This document shows, in pieces, positions 29,109 to 36,879 of a DNA stretch of 45,863 bases. The notes under the pieces are model-generated. The model saw nothing but the letters and a program-made list of their open reading frames with translations. It made no database searches and was not told the origin of the DNA. Positions within the stretch are counted from its first letter, which is position 1; each line of letters opens with the position of its first letter. The DNA is from Flavobacteriales bacterium (GTDB lineage: Bacteria > Bacteroidota > Bacteroidia > Flavobacteriales_F > PHOS-HE28), in contig JAGPDT010000023.1 in assembly GCA_018057455.1 (NCBI GenBank), positions 1-45,863 on the forward strand, given 5' to 3'. A program made the translations under genes and the position numbers.

Positions 29109-29771
29109 TCAGTCTTCCAGCTCCGTTTTCGCGGCGCGCCGCTTTTGCTTCTCCACCTGCGTGGGGAAACGCCATGTGGCCTGCAGGGAGTACACCACGT
29201 TATGCGAGCGCACCAACAGGTCGAAGGTGTTGAGGCTGCTTTGCCCGCGCAGTTCAACCAACCACGGGCCCACCTCTTGGCCCAGGCCAAACGCGGCGCT
29301 CCACTGGCTCCGGTTGGTGTTGGTGCTGGGCGAATACCGGTACTGCGTCTTCAACTCGCCGTTCTGGTAGTCCTTGGTCGTGCCGTGCAGAAAGTACCCG
29401 TAGAGCAGCCCGCCGCACAGGTACAGCCCCTGCGGGTCCGGGTTGGTGCTCACCTTCAGCAGCAACGGCAACTCCAGGTAATTGAGCGTGGTGGAACTGC
29501 GCGTCTTCTGCACGCTATTGACGATCACGCTGCCCTTGCCGATGTACATCGGCTCGATCAACAGGCTCACCTGCTGGGTCAACGGTGCTTCAAAGCTCCA
29601 CCCCGCGATGAACCCCAGCTTGGGCAGGCCGCTCCAGGCCAGGAACTGGCCGGCCGTTTGGGTGCCGATATCGATCCCCAGCTTGGGGCCGTTGCGCGAT
29701 TCCTGCGCGGACAGGGACAGCGGGCCCAGCAAGGTCAACAGCAGCGGAAGCAGGCGGGTGGAATTGTTCAT
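29109..29771 (-). CDS. Outer-membrane beta-barrel protein (PorT-like)
   Basis: 220 residues. Cleavable signal (LGPLSLSAQ) followed by a small barrel with alternating strands: KLGIDIGTQTAGQ, LGFIAGWSFEAPLTQQVSLLIEPMY, TTLNYLELPLLLKVS, and LYLCGGLLYGYFL. The pattern LELPLLLK after LNYLE is characteristic of the small Bacteroidota barrel group (outer membrane protein beta-barrel domain). It ends in a strand, VYSLQATWRF, and a short charged tail with KQKRRAAK. Start chosen at 29771, where the signal begins; 47 upstream codons are not signal-like. Convergent with the SpoIID gene. The role is unknown. Confidence 0.78.
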   Translation of the reverse strand: MNNSTRLLPLLLTLLGPLSLSAQESRNGPKLGIDIGTQTAGQFLAWSGLPKLGFIAGWSFEAPLTQQVSLLIEPMYIGKGSVIVNSVQKTRSSTTLNYLELPLLLKVSTNPDPQGLYLCGGLLYGYFLHGTTKDYQNGELKTQYRYSPSTNTNRSQWSAAFGLGQEVGPWLVELRGQSSLNTFDLLVRSHNVVYSLQATWRFPTQVEKQKRRAAKTELED

Positions 29772-29905
29772 GGCGGCTACGAAGGTGCGGATCCGGAGTT
29801 TGACCGCGGCGGAGCGGAGGCACCTTTTCTTCCGGTACCGCTGTGGGATCCAGTGCGTTGGAATGCGATAGCCCCGCACTCGTCGATGAAAATACAACGT
29901 TCGTC

Positions 29906-29936
29906 TTGACAAAGACCCTGTTCATCCCTCAAATTG
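29906..29936 (+). promoter_or_regulatory. Putative promoter for the small gene at 29956
   Basis: TTG at 29906-29908, a 20-base spacer, then TCAAATTG followed by CGCC at 29929-29936. The -7 box matches TAnnTTTG at 6 of 8 positions counting the free ones, so it is weak, but spacing and the CGCC extension fit other promoters here. Transcription would start near 29943. Confidence 0.3.
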
Positions 29937-29955
29937 CGCCACCAATCCGAACGAG

Positions 29956-30129
29956 ATGTGGCCCGTGATGACCCTCACCCTCCTGCTTCAGCTCACGTAC
30001 GAAGAGCAGCTCTTCGCCCAACAGCCGGAACCCGTTGTGGAGCCGCAAACGGAGCAGGTGGAAGCCCCGGCCGTGGAACCGGAGGAGACCTGTGCCGCAT
30101 GGCCTCAAGCGCCTGCCGGAGATTGTTGA
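29956..30129 (+). CDS. Possible small protein of 57 residues
   Basis: A short open frame reading MWPVMTLTLLLQLTYEEQL and then a Pro/Glu/Val-rich stretch ending in CAAWPQAPAGDC. The first 15 residues are hydrophobic, followed by FAQQ, which could be a weak signal cleavage site. The rest is acidic and proline-rich with two cysteines. A promoter-like pair lies upstream and a hairpin with a T run ends about 65 bases after the stop, so the frame is framed as a gene. I cannot name a family, and the transcript could also be a noncoding RNA. Opposite to it runs a long open frame antisense to the M14 peptidase, which I regard as a shadow. Confidence 0.35.
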   Translation: MWPVMTLTLLLQLTYEEQLFAQQPEPVVEPQTEQVEAPAVEPEETCAAWPQAPAGDC

Positions 30130-30138
30130 CGCCACCCG

Positions 30139-30158
30139 CCGGCGGTGCAAGCCGCCGG
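30139..30158 (+). other. GC-rich hairpin after the small gene
   Basis: CCGGCGG and CCGCCGG pair perfectly around a six-base loop. It precedes the terminator by about 10 bases and may stabilise the 3' end of the short transcript. Confidence 0.5.
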
Positions 30159-30169
30159 ATGCCCGGAAG

Positions 30170-30197
30170 CCCTGGCGTGCCACCGCGCCGGGGTTTT
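30170..30197 (+). terminator. Rho-independent terminator upstream of the M14 peptidase gene
   Basis: CCCTGGCG pairs with CGCCGGGG (one T-G pair) around an eight-base loop and is followed by TTTT. It separates the small gene from the peptidase gene. Confidence 0.55.
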
Positions 30198-30220
30198 CCA
30201 TTTCTACCCGCCGGCACAGC

Positions 30221-30228
30221 GATCTTTG
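30221..30228 (+). promoter_or_regulatory. Putative -7 box for the M14 peptidase gene
   Basis: GATCTTTG followed by CGC ends three bases before the ATG at 30232. The same box form is seen before ridA and ahpC. A leaderless mRNA would result. Confidence 0.4.
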
Positions 30229-30231
30229 CGC

Positions 30232-31965
30232 ATGGCCGATCGCAATGCAACGCCGTGGCACATCCTGGCCGTGGCGCTCCTGTGGGGAAGCACCACCCAC
30301 GCCCAATGGACCTTCACCGGTGATACCTCCGTTACCTGGCAACAGGCCGTGGCCCGCTACGCGCAGCTCGATTCCTTGCATGCCGGGGCCCGGCTCACCA
30401 CCATCGGCCACGATGATGCCGGCCAGCCCCTCCATCTCTTCGTCCTCAGCGACGGCAGCGGCTTCAGCCCGGACAGCATACGCGCCGCAGGCAAGAACAT
30501 CCTGTGGGTCACCAATGGCATCCACCCCGGTGAGCCCGACGGCATCGATGCCAGCCTGCTCTTGGCCCAAGCCCTGCTGGAAAGCGACCAGCTCATGGGC
30601 CTGCTGGTGAACACCGCCGTGTGCATCGTGCCGGTGTACAACATCAGCGGGGCCCTCAACCGGGGCAGCCACAGCCGCGCCAACCAGAACGGCCCGCGGG
30701 AATACGGCTTCCGCGGCAATGCCACGAACCTGGACCTCAACCGGGATTTCATGAAGCTCGATTCCGAGAACGCCCGCGCACTCGTGGCCGCGCTCGCCGC
30801 CTGGGACCCCGACATCTACTTCGAAACGCACGTGAGCGACGGGGCCGACCACCAGTACATCATGGCCCTCATGGCCACGCAAAAGGACAAGTTGGCGGCA
30901 CCGTTGGCCCGGTTCATGTCCAACACCCTCATCCCGGGGCAATACGCCTGGATGGAGCGCATGGAACTGCTGATGTGCCCCTACTTCGAGACCACCGGTT
31001 CCATTCCCGAAGAAGGGTTGCAGGGCTTCAATGACGGCCCGCGCTACAGCAGCGGCCATGCAGCGTTGATGGACCGCATCGGCATCGTCAGTGAGGCCCA
31101 TGTGCTCAAGCCCTTCGCCGATCGCGTGAACGCCACCTTCCAGCTGCTGCTGGGCACCTTGGCCGTGATGGACCAATACCCTGAAGATCTGCGCGCAGCC
31201 CGGTCGGCCGCCAAACAATCCACGGCGCAAACCGCCAGGCTCGGCCTCAATTGGCGGTTGGACACGGCCGTGGTGGAACAACTGCCCTGGAAAGGGTACC
31301 AGGCCATGTCCGGCACCAGCAAGGTCACCGGCCTGCCACGCCTGTGGTACGACCGCAACAGGCCAACGGACATCCTGGTGCCGTGGCGGGATACGTACAA
31401 GCCCGCATGGCTGGTACAGAAGCCCAAAGCCTACATCGTGCCCGGGCAATGGCGCGCGGTGATCGAGCGCTTGCTGCTCAACGGTGTGCACATGGAACCG
31501 GTGGCGCGCGACACCTTGCTCACCGTGGAGCAGGACAGCATCGCCGCCTTCACCACGGTGCCCATGGCCTATGAAGGACACTACCTGCACCGGGACATCC
31601 AAGTGGTGCGCACACGCAAACAGCTGGCCGTGCACGCCGGGGATCTGCGCATCCCCATGGGCCGGCCCACCGACCGCTATGTGGTGGAAGCCCTGGAAAG
31701 CCGCGCCGATGACGGGTTCTTTGCCTGGAACTTCTTCGATGGCGTGCTGCAACAGAAAGAATGGTTCGACGCCTATGTGTTCGAGGAACGCGCCGCACAA
31801 CTGCTGGAAGATGATCCGGCGCTGCGGGCGGCATTCCATGCACAGGTACAGGGCGATCCCGCCTTCGCCACCGATGCATGGGCACAGCTCCTGTGGATCT
31901 ATCGCCGATCGCCATGGATGGAGCCCGGCTACCGCAAATACCCCGTGCTGCGCGTGGTGGATTGA
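30232..31965 (+). CDS. M14 family zinc carboxypeptidase, secreted
   Basis: 577 residues. A signal peptide ends at STTHAQ. The M14 zinc site is visible: NGIHPGEPDG with ligands His98 and Glu101, and the third ligand in ETHVSDGADHQY (His200). NLDLNRDFMKLDS supplies the Asn-Arg pair that binds the substrate carboxylate, and SEAHVLKPF near residue 288 probably holds the catalytic Glu. The C-terminal half (about 330-577) is outside the peptidase core, with short predicted beta segments and no domain I recognise. Related Bacteroidota proteins are usually annotated as M14 peptidases of unknown substrate. It likely removes C-terminal residues from extracellular or periplasmic peptides. Confidence 0.88.
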   Translation: MADRNATPWHILAVALLWGSTTHAQWTFTGDTSVTWQQAVARYAQLDSLHAGARLTTIGHDDAGQPLHLFVLSDGSGFSPDSIRAAGKNILWVTNGIHPGEPDGIDASLLLAQALLESDQLMGLLVNTAVCIVPVYNISGALNRGSHSRANQNGPREYGFRGNATNLDLNRDFMKLDSENARALVAALAAWDPDIYFETHVSDGADHQYIMALMATQKDKLAAPLARFMSNTLIPGQYAWMERMELLMCPYFETTGSIPEEGLQGFNDGPRYSSGHAALMDRIGIVSEAHVLKPFADRVNATFQLLLGTLAVMDQYPEDLRAARSAAKQSTAQTARLGLNWRLDTAVVEQLPWKGYQAMSGTSKVTGLPRLWYDRNRPTDILVPWRDTYKPAWLVQKPKAYIVPGQWRAVIERLLLNGVHMEPVARDTLLTVEQDSIAAFTTVPMAYEGHYLHRDIQVVRTRKQLAVHAGDLRIPMGRPTDRYVVEALESRADDGFFAWNFFDGVLQQKEWFDAYVFEERAAQLLEDDPALRAAFHAQVQGDPAFATDAWAQLLWIYRRSPWMEPGYRKYPVLRVVD

Positions 31966-32005
31966 GGCCCGCTTGTATCATTGCGCCACAACAGCCTCCT
32001 TCAAA

Positions 32006-32548
32006 ATGGAACTTCTCGACCTGGGCATCGGCGCGCGCGTCGCGCATCCCACCATGGGCACCGGGGTGGTGTACGACTTGGATGCACGCACCGTGCACAT
32101 CTTCTTCAAAGACCATGGCGAGCAGCCCGTGAGCCGCGGCTTCGAAGGGTTGCGCGTGATCGCCCCCGGGGTGGAAGTGGAACCCGAACCCTTGGACATG
32201 GACCACGTGCGCGATGCCCTGCGCGAGGTGCTCGAGCAGATGCAGGCCCCGCAACGGCCCGTGGAACTGGCACGGCGCTACGAGGGCGGCATCCTGGAGA
32301 TCAGGCCGCGCGACACCTCCCTGAAAAGCAAGGAAATCCCCCTCGAGGACTTCTTCCACAAGATCGTCATGATCCGCGACCGCTTCCGCGTGCTGGAACA
32401 GAAGATCAATGCGCACACAGGCCTCGGCGACCAGGACAAGGTGGAACTGCAGCAGTACATCACGCGCTGCTATGGCAGCCTCACCACCTTCAACATCCTC
32501 TTCGAGGAAAAAGACGACCAGTTCATCGGGCAGAAAGGAGAGGGGTAG
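32006..32548 (+). CDS. Conserved-looking cytoplasmic protein, unknown function
   Basis: 180 residues with no signal or membrane helix. The N-terminus GARVAHPTMGTGVVYDLDARTVHIFF resembles the small beta domain (HPxxGxGxV) found in DUF3553 and the UvrD/Mfd-type RNA polymerase-binding region; this is a motif impression only. The middle is rich in Glu/Arg and the last third (DFFHKIVMIRDRFRVLEQKI) is predicted helical. A weak -7 box, TATCATTG followed by CGCC, ends 22 bases upstream. A terminator hairpin lies about 190 bases downstream. I cannot assign a function. Confidence 0.7.
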   Translation: MELLDLGIGARVAHPTMGTGVVYDLDARTVHIFFKDHGEQPVSRGFEGLRVIAPGVEVEPEPLDMDHVRDALREVLEQMQAPQRPVELARRYEGGILEIRPRDTSLKSKEIPLEDFFHKIVMIRDRFRVLEQKINAHTGLGDQDKVELQQYITRCYGSLTTFNILFEEKDDQFIGQKGEG

Positions 32549-32739
32549 TGGCAGGAGACGGATCGCAGAAGGCAAGTGGGAACAGCCACATGATTGAATG
32601 CGGAATTCGGGTGGCAGGGGACCGATGGAAGAACGCAGGTGGCATTCTGCAGCTGACCGCCATTCGGCAGGCACAAGGGGAAAGGGCAGCCCGCCGTGGC
32701 AGCCGTGCATTGTTCACAACTCATTCGCAGATGCCGGAA

Positions 32740-32774
32740 AAAGAGCTTACCTTCGGACCACGTAAGCGTTCTTT
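32740..32774 (+). terminator. Hairpin, probable terminator of the preceding transcript
   Basis: AAAGAGCTTAC pairs with GTAAGCGTTCTTT; the outer AAAGA/TCTTT helix has a two-base bulge. The 3' arm ends in a T-rich run. It separates the upstream gene from the structured RNA. The loop also contains TACCTTCG, a possible -7 box for the downstream RNA. Confidence 0.45.
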
Positions 32775-32799
32775 CTCAGCCGTGCGCTGATCATCAGAC

Positions 32800-32985
32800 A
32801 GCCCACACAGGCCATCGGTTCTCAAAACCAACATTTCTACCTCAGGGTCGGAAGATCCAAAGGGCAAAGGCGGGCCTCGCCACCTGCGGGTGGTATCCTT
32901 CGGGAACATCGAGGATTACTGAACTCTTTCTGTCCGACCCGCTCATGTGATCCATGGGTTTTCTGAACTCGGTCCTGTGTGGGCT
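32800..32985 (+). ncRNA. Candidate structured RNA, 6S-like
   Basis: 186 bases in the gap before queE, about the length of E. coli 6S RNA. AGCCCACACAGG (32800-32811) pairs perfectly with CCTGTGTGGGCT (32974-32985), and seven T follow directly, so the plus strand is the transcribed one. A second stretch of the same arms (GTTC with GAAC, AAAACC with GGTTTT) extends the stem. A perfect 8-bp helix, GGGTCGGA (32845-32852) with TCCGACCC (32933-32940), lies inside, separated from the outer stem by unpaired strands of roughly 10 and 15 bases. The apical part has hairpins CCACC/GGTGG and ATCC..TCG/CGA..GGAT. An outer stem, large central bubble and apical stem is the plan of 6S RNA. A transposon-like inverted repeat or a complex terminator are alternatives. 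Confidence 0.5.
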
Positions 32986-32991
32986 TTTTTT
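32986..32991 (+). terminator. T tract ending the structured RNA
   Basis: The closing stem of the candidate RNA runs straight into a run of T (last stem base 32985 is also T), as in an intrinsic terminator. It overlaps the -33 TTG proposed for queE. Confidence 0.6.
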
Positions 32992-33018
32992 GTGCCGTCG
33001 CGAATGGCACTTCCTTTG
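32990..33018 (+). promoter_or_regulatory. Putative queE promoter
   Basis: TTG at 32990-32992, an 18-base spacer, then TTCCTTTG at 33011-33018 (one base off TAnnTTTG). Transcription would start near 33025, a few bases before the ATG. Confidence 0.45.
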
Positions 33019-33029
33019 TCCACCACTCC

Positions 33030-33647
33030 ATGACCATGCCTGCCAAAGGCCTTGAACTGCCTGTGATGGAAGCGTTCCATACGCTCCAAGGCGAAGGTGT
33101 ATTCACCGGCCAGGCGGCCTATTTCATCCGGTTGGCCGGTTGCGATGTGGGGTGCACCTGGTGCGATGTGAAAGAGAGTTGGGACGCCGCCCGCCATCCG
33201 GTGATGACCGTGGAGGCCATCGTGGCCGAAGCCGTGCGCCACCCCGCGCGCATCGCCGTGGTCACCGGGGGCGAACCGCTCCTGCATGCATTGGGCCCGC
33301 TCACCAGCGCCTTGCGCGAAGCTGGTTTCCGTACCCACCTGGAAACCAGCGGCACTTCACCGCTCAGCGGCCAGTGGCACCACATCTGCTTCAGCCCGAA
33401 AAAATTCAAGGCACCGGTCCCCGGCTTCCATCAACTTGCCGATGAGCTGAAAGTGGTGGTGTTCAACAAGCATGACCTGCAATGGGCCCAAGGCCATGCC
33501 GAACAGGTCCGGGCCGATTGTGCGTTGTACCTGCAGCCCGAATGGGGCAAGCGCAACCAGATGACGCCCTTGGTGGTGAACTACGTCATGGAGCACCCCC
33601 GCTGGCGGATCTCCCTGCAAACGCATAAATACCTCAACATCCCATGA
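33030..33647 (+). CDS. queE: 7-carboxy-7-deazaguanine synthase (radical SAM)
   Basis: 205 residues. A radical SAM enzyme of queuosine synthesis that turns 6-carboxy-5,6,7,8-tetrahydropterin into CDG. The N-terminus VMEAFHTLQGEGVFTG is typical, and the cluster-binding CDVGCTWC has Cys38, Cys42 and Cys45. It continues with VVTGGEPLLH, the GGEP motif, and HLETSGT. The start is at 33030 or the ATG at 33036; neither changes the core. Its stop overlaps the ATG of the next gene by four bases (ATGA). Other queuosine genes are not in the window. Confidence 0.95.
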   Translation: MTMPAKGLELPVMEAFHTLQGEGVFTGQAAYFIRLAGCDVGCTWCDVKESWDAARHPVMTVEAIVAEAVRHPARIAVVTGGEPLLHALGPLTSALREAGFRTHLETSGTSPLSGQWHHICFSPKKFKAPVPGFHQLADELKVVVFNKHDLQWAQGHAEQVRADCALYLQPEWGKRNQMTPLVVNYVMEHPRWRISLQTHKYLNIP

Positions 33648-35623
33648 GCCCGAACCTTGGACAGCGGGGCGCCCATCGGGCCATACCGTTGGCATTCGCC
33701 TTGTGCGCATGGGCCATTGCCCTGGGTGTTCAGGCGCAACCCGCCCGCTATACCACCACCAGCACCAAGGCCATCAAGCTGTATGAAAGCGGGGCCGAAT
33801 GCATGCGGGTGCGCAAGTGGGATTGTGCAGAGAGCAACTTGCGGAAGGCGGCCGCCGAGGATCCCCGTTTCATCGAACCGCGCATCTATCTCGGCGAGAT
33901 GTACGAGCAGCGCCACATGGCCAAGGAAGCCATGGCCATCTACCATGAGGTGCTGGCCATCAACCCGGCGTACTTCCCGCCGGCAGCGTTGCACCTGGCG
34001 GAATTGGAACTGGGCCAAGGCTTGTACGGCGATGCACGTGAACATTTCAACTTGGCCAAGCAGTACGACAAGGACCCCCAGCGCCGCCAACGTGCCACAC
34101 GGGGCATCGCCAATGCCGACTTCGCCGAACGCGCCCTGAAACAGCCCGTGCCCTTCGAGCCGGTGAACCTGGGGCCCGGCGTGAACACCAAGGACCCCGA
34201 GTACTTCCCTGCTGTCACCGTGGACGACAGCACCTTGATGCTCACCCGCCTGGTGAAGGATGACCGGTCTTCCTACGGGGTGCAAGAAGATTTCTTCGTG
34301 AGCCACAAACAGAACGATGGATCCTGGGGCACCGCCGAACCCATTACCACGGTGAACACCGTGGACAACGAAGGCGCGGGGACGCTCACTCCGGACGGGC
34401 GCTTCATCATCTTCACCAAGTGCGCCGGCATGGACGGCTCCTACGGCAACGGCCTCAAAGGCCTGGGCAGCTGCGACCTGTTCATCAGCCGCCGCGTGGG
34501 CGACCGCTGGAGCAAGCCCCAGAACATGGGCGCCCCCGTGAACAGCGGTGGCTGGGAGAGCCAGCCTTCCATGGGCAGCGACGGGCGCACCCTCTACTTC
34601 CTGCGGGGATCGCGTTCGCCGGACGGCCAACAGAACACCGACATCCATGTGAGCCGCATGGACGAAGAGGGTGTCTTCGGCAAACCCGAACGCCTGGGCA
34701 ACCAGGTCAACAGCCCCGGCAAGGAGGAAAGTGTGCAGATCCACCCGGACGGCAAGACCCTCTACTTCAGCAGCGACGGCCGGCCCGGCATGGGCGGTTT
34801 GGACATCTACGTGAGCCGCATGCAGCCCGATGGCACTTGGGGCGAGGCTATGAACCTGGGCTGGCCCATCAACACCGGTGGCGATGAAAACAGCGTACTG
34901 GTGAACGCCAATGGCCAACTGGCCTATTTCGCCAGTGATCGCGATGGCGGTTTCGGCGACCTGGACTTGTACGGCTTCGAGCTGTACCCGCAGGCGCGGC
35001 CCACCCCCGTCACCTACATCCGCGGCATGGTCACCGACAAGGCCACGGGCAAACCCCTGGAAGCGGATGTGAAGTTGTACGACCTGGCCAGCGGCAAACT
35101 GGCCACCGCCGCCTATAGCGATCCCCAATCCGGTGAATTCCTGGTGTGCCTGCCCATCGGTGTGGACCACGCGCTGAACGCCACCGCCGACGGCTACCTC
35201 TTCTTCTCGCGCAACTACGCCTTCAACGAAAAAAGCGGCAACGCACCATTTCAGCTCAATGTGCAGCTCTCCAAGGTGGAGAGCGGGCAAACGATCGCCC
35301 TGCGGAACATCTTCTTCGAGACCGCCAGCTACGCCCTGCTGCCCGCCTCCACAACGGAACTGAACAATCTGTTGCAGCTCCTGAAGGCCACACCTGCGAT
35401 GCGCATTGAGGTGGGCGGCCATACCGACAACGTGGGCAATGATGCGGCCAACCAAGTGCTCAGTGCGCAGCGTGCCAAGGCCGTGCGTGATTTCCTGGTG
35501 GACCAAGGCATCGATGCCGCCCGCGTGGAGGCCAAGGGCTATGGCGAAACCAAGCCCGTGGCTGGCAACGACACCGACGAAGGCCGTGCCCAGAACCGCC
35601 GAACGGAGATCACCGTGCTGTAG
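33644..35623 (+). CDS. PorE-like protein: TPR, PD40 propeller, CarboxypepD, OmpA domain
   Basis: 659 residues. Signal peptide (ending LGVQAQ) with no lipobox. Order of domains: TPR-like helices (about 45-150, e.g. IYLGEMYEQRHMAKEAMAIY), a PD40/WD40-like propeller (about 180-450) with blades such as GRTLYFLRGS, GKTLYFSSDG and GQLAYFASDRDGG, a carboxypeptidase-regulatory fold (about 455-530, IRGMVTDKATGKPLEAD), and an OmpA C-terminal domain (about 550-659) with VGGHTDNVGNDAANQVLSAQ and NRRTEI. The same order is known for PorE (PG1058), a type IX secretion component that binds peptidoglycan. PorE itself is a lipoprotein, and Bacteroidota have several such proteins, so T9SS membership is possible but not shown. 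It overlaps queE by four bases. Confidence 0.85.
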   Translation: MSPNLGQRGAHRAIPLAFALCAWAIALGVQAQPARYTTTSTKAIKLYESGAECMRVRKWDCAESNLRKAAAEDPRFIEPRIYLGEMYEQRHMAKEAMAIYHEVLAINPAYFPPAALHLAELELGQGLYGDAREHFNLAKQYDKDPQRRQRATRGIANADFAERALKQPVPFEPVNLGPGVNTKDPEYFPAVTVDDSTLMLTRLVKDDRSSYGVQEDFFVSHKQNDGSWGTAEPITTVNTVDNEGAGTLTPDGRFIIFTKCAGMDGSYGNGLKGLGSCDLFISRRVGDRWSKPQNMGAPVNSGGWESQPSMGSDGRTLYFLRGSRSPDGQQNTDIHVSRMDEEGVFGKPERLGNQVNSPGKEESVQIHPDGKTLYFSSDGRPGMGGLDIYVSRMQPDGTWGEAMNLGWPINTGGDENSVLVNANGQLAYFASDRDGGFGDLDLYGFELYPQARPTPVTYIRGMVTDKATGKPLEADVKLYDLASGKLATAAYSDPQSGEFLVCLPIGVDHALNATADGYLFFSRNYAFNEKSGNAPFQLNVQLSKVESGQTIALRNIFFETASYALLPASTTELNNLLQLLKATPAMRIEVGGHTDNVGNDAANQVLSAQRAKAVRDFLVDQGIDAARVEAKGYGETKPVAGNDTDEGRAQNRRTEITVL

Positions 35624-35755
35624 GCCCGGGTGGCAAGGGCTGCACCTGCCCGCCGATCACGGAGGACCTGTGCGTACATGGCCGGAAACCTGCCGATCCG
35701 GCCTGTTCCGGCCTTCGGCCCCTTTTGGCACGGATCCTGACAACGCGGCCGCAAC

Positions 35756-36433
35756 ATGATGAAAGTGCAGATCTGGTCCGATGTGGTTTGCCCGTACTGC
35801 TATATCGGCAAGCGTGAATTTGAAAACGCCTTGGCCCAATTCGCGGACAGGGACCAAGTGGAGGTGGAGTGGAAAAGTTTCGAACTGGACCGCCATGCGC
35901 CGGTGCGCATTGCGGAGGACATGTTCGACCACCTGGCCAAGAAATACGGCCGCACCCGTGATCAAGCCAAGGATATGGTGGCCGGCGTGGTGGAACGTGC
36001 ACGCACCGTAGGCTTGGACTTCCGGATGGAGCATGCGGTGATGGGCAACTCCTTCGACGCCCATCGACTGATCCAATATGCCAAGACCAAGGGCTTGGCC
36101 GGTGCAGCGGAAGAGCGCCTCTTCAAGGCCCATTTCGTGCTGGGTGAACACATCGGCGACAAGGCCCTGCTGAAAAAAGTGGCCGTGGAGATCGGCCTGG
36201 ACGGATCCGGGGTGGAATCCTTGTTGGCCGCTGACGACTTCACCGAGGCCGTTCATGGGGACGAGTACGAGGCCCGGCAGATCGGCGTTCGCGGGGTGCC
36301 CTTCTTTGTGCTGGACAGCAAGTACGCCGTGAGTGGCGCCCAATCCAGCGAGCACTTCCTGGGTGCGCTCAACCAGGCCTGGAGCGAGCGCCAACCCGCT
36401 GCACCCCAGCCGTTGCCCACACCGGAGAGCTGA
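35756..36433 (+). CDS. DsbA family oxidoreductase, FrnE-like
   Basis: 225 residues, no signal, so cytoplasmic. Thioredoxin fold with CPYC at residues 12-15 (SDVVCPYCYIGK) and a cis-Pro site GVRGVPFFVL near residue 180. The large helical insertion FDHLAKKYGRTRDQAKDMV and SFDAHRLIQYAKTKGL fit the FrnE subgroup, which act as disulfide oxidoreductases in oxidative stress. 2-hydroxychromene-2-carboxylate isomerase is a related family but lacks CPYC. A 132-base gap separates it from the PorE-like gene. The ATG pair at 35756 and 35759 leaves the start uncertain by one codon. Confidence 0.9.
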   Translation: MMKVQIWSDVVCPYCYIGKREFENALAQFADRDQVEVEWKSFELDRHAPVRIAEDMFDHLAKKYGRTRDQAKDMVAGVVERARTVGLDFRMEHAVMGNSFDAHRLIQYAKTKGLAGAAEERLFKAHFVLGEHIGDKALLKKVAVEIGLDGSGVESLLAADDFTEAVHGDEYEARQIGVRGVPFFVLDSKYAVSGAQSSEHFLGALNQAWSERQPAAPQPLPTPES

Positions 36434-36478
36434 CCACCGGCCCATTGCATACTGCCCATTGCCCACGTCCGGCTTCCC

Positions 36479-36805
36479 TCACGCGCTCACCAACTTCAGC
36501 CCGGCAATGCTGGCGATCAGCGTGAACATGAAGAACAACCGCCCAAAGTCGGCCGGTTCCTTGAAGAGCAGGATGCCCACCAAGGCTGTGCCCACGGCAC
36601 CGATCCCGGTCCATACCGCATAGGCCGTTCCGATCGGCAACGTGAGCGTGGCGCGGTACAGCAGGTACATGCTCAGCGCCAGGCACACCGCAAAACCTGC
36701 CCACCAGTACAACGCCGTGGGGCCCGCGCTTTCCTTGGCCTTGCCCAAGCAGGTGGTGAAGCCTACCTCAAAGAGGCCGCCGACGATCAGGAGGAACCAG
36801 TTCAT
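36479..36805 (-). CDS. SMR family multidrug efflux transporter
   Basis: 108 residues, four membrane helices, the usual size. SMR proteins are proton-coupled efflux pumps for cationic drugs or guanidinium. Glu13 (GGLFEVGF) corresponds to the essential Glu14 of EmrE. AVWTGIGAVGTALVGILLFKEP in helix 3 and the loop after it is the family signature. SugE/Gdx versus EmrE subtype cannot be fixed by eye. It is divergent from vsr with 74 bases between the start codons. The ATG at 36805 was chosen; 41 upstream codons are not hydrophobic. Confidence 0.92.
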   Translation of the reverse strand: MNWFLLIVGGLFEVGFTTCLGKAKESAGPTALYWWAGFAVCLALSMYLLYRATLTLPIGTAYAVWTGIGAVGTALVGILLFKEPADFGRLFFMFTLIASIAGLKLVSA

Positions 36806-36879
36806 GCTGCAAAAGAAGCCGCTCTTGCCCAACGGAACATGGCCGTGGTTCCCACCTTTGGGGAAGGATCCACCAGGTG

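Noticed and set aside
29929-31839. A 636-codon minus-strand frame
   Set aside because: Antisense to the M14 peptidase, low-complexity His/Gly/Val composition, no family motif.
32721-32909. A 62-codon minus-strand frame overlapping the structured RNA
   Set aside because: It runs through the stems and terminator hairpin and has no signal or family feature.
32800-32985. Reading the inverted repeat before queE as a MITE or insertion element
   Set aside because: No target-site duplication is visible, the internal stems are nested and a T tract follows the 3' arm, which fits an RNA gene better. Not excluded without a genome-wide copy count.
33581-35506. A 641-codon minus-strand frame
   Set aside because: Shadow of queE end and the PorE-like gene; the real gene has all expected domains.
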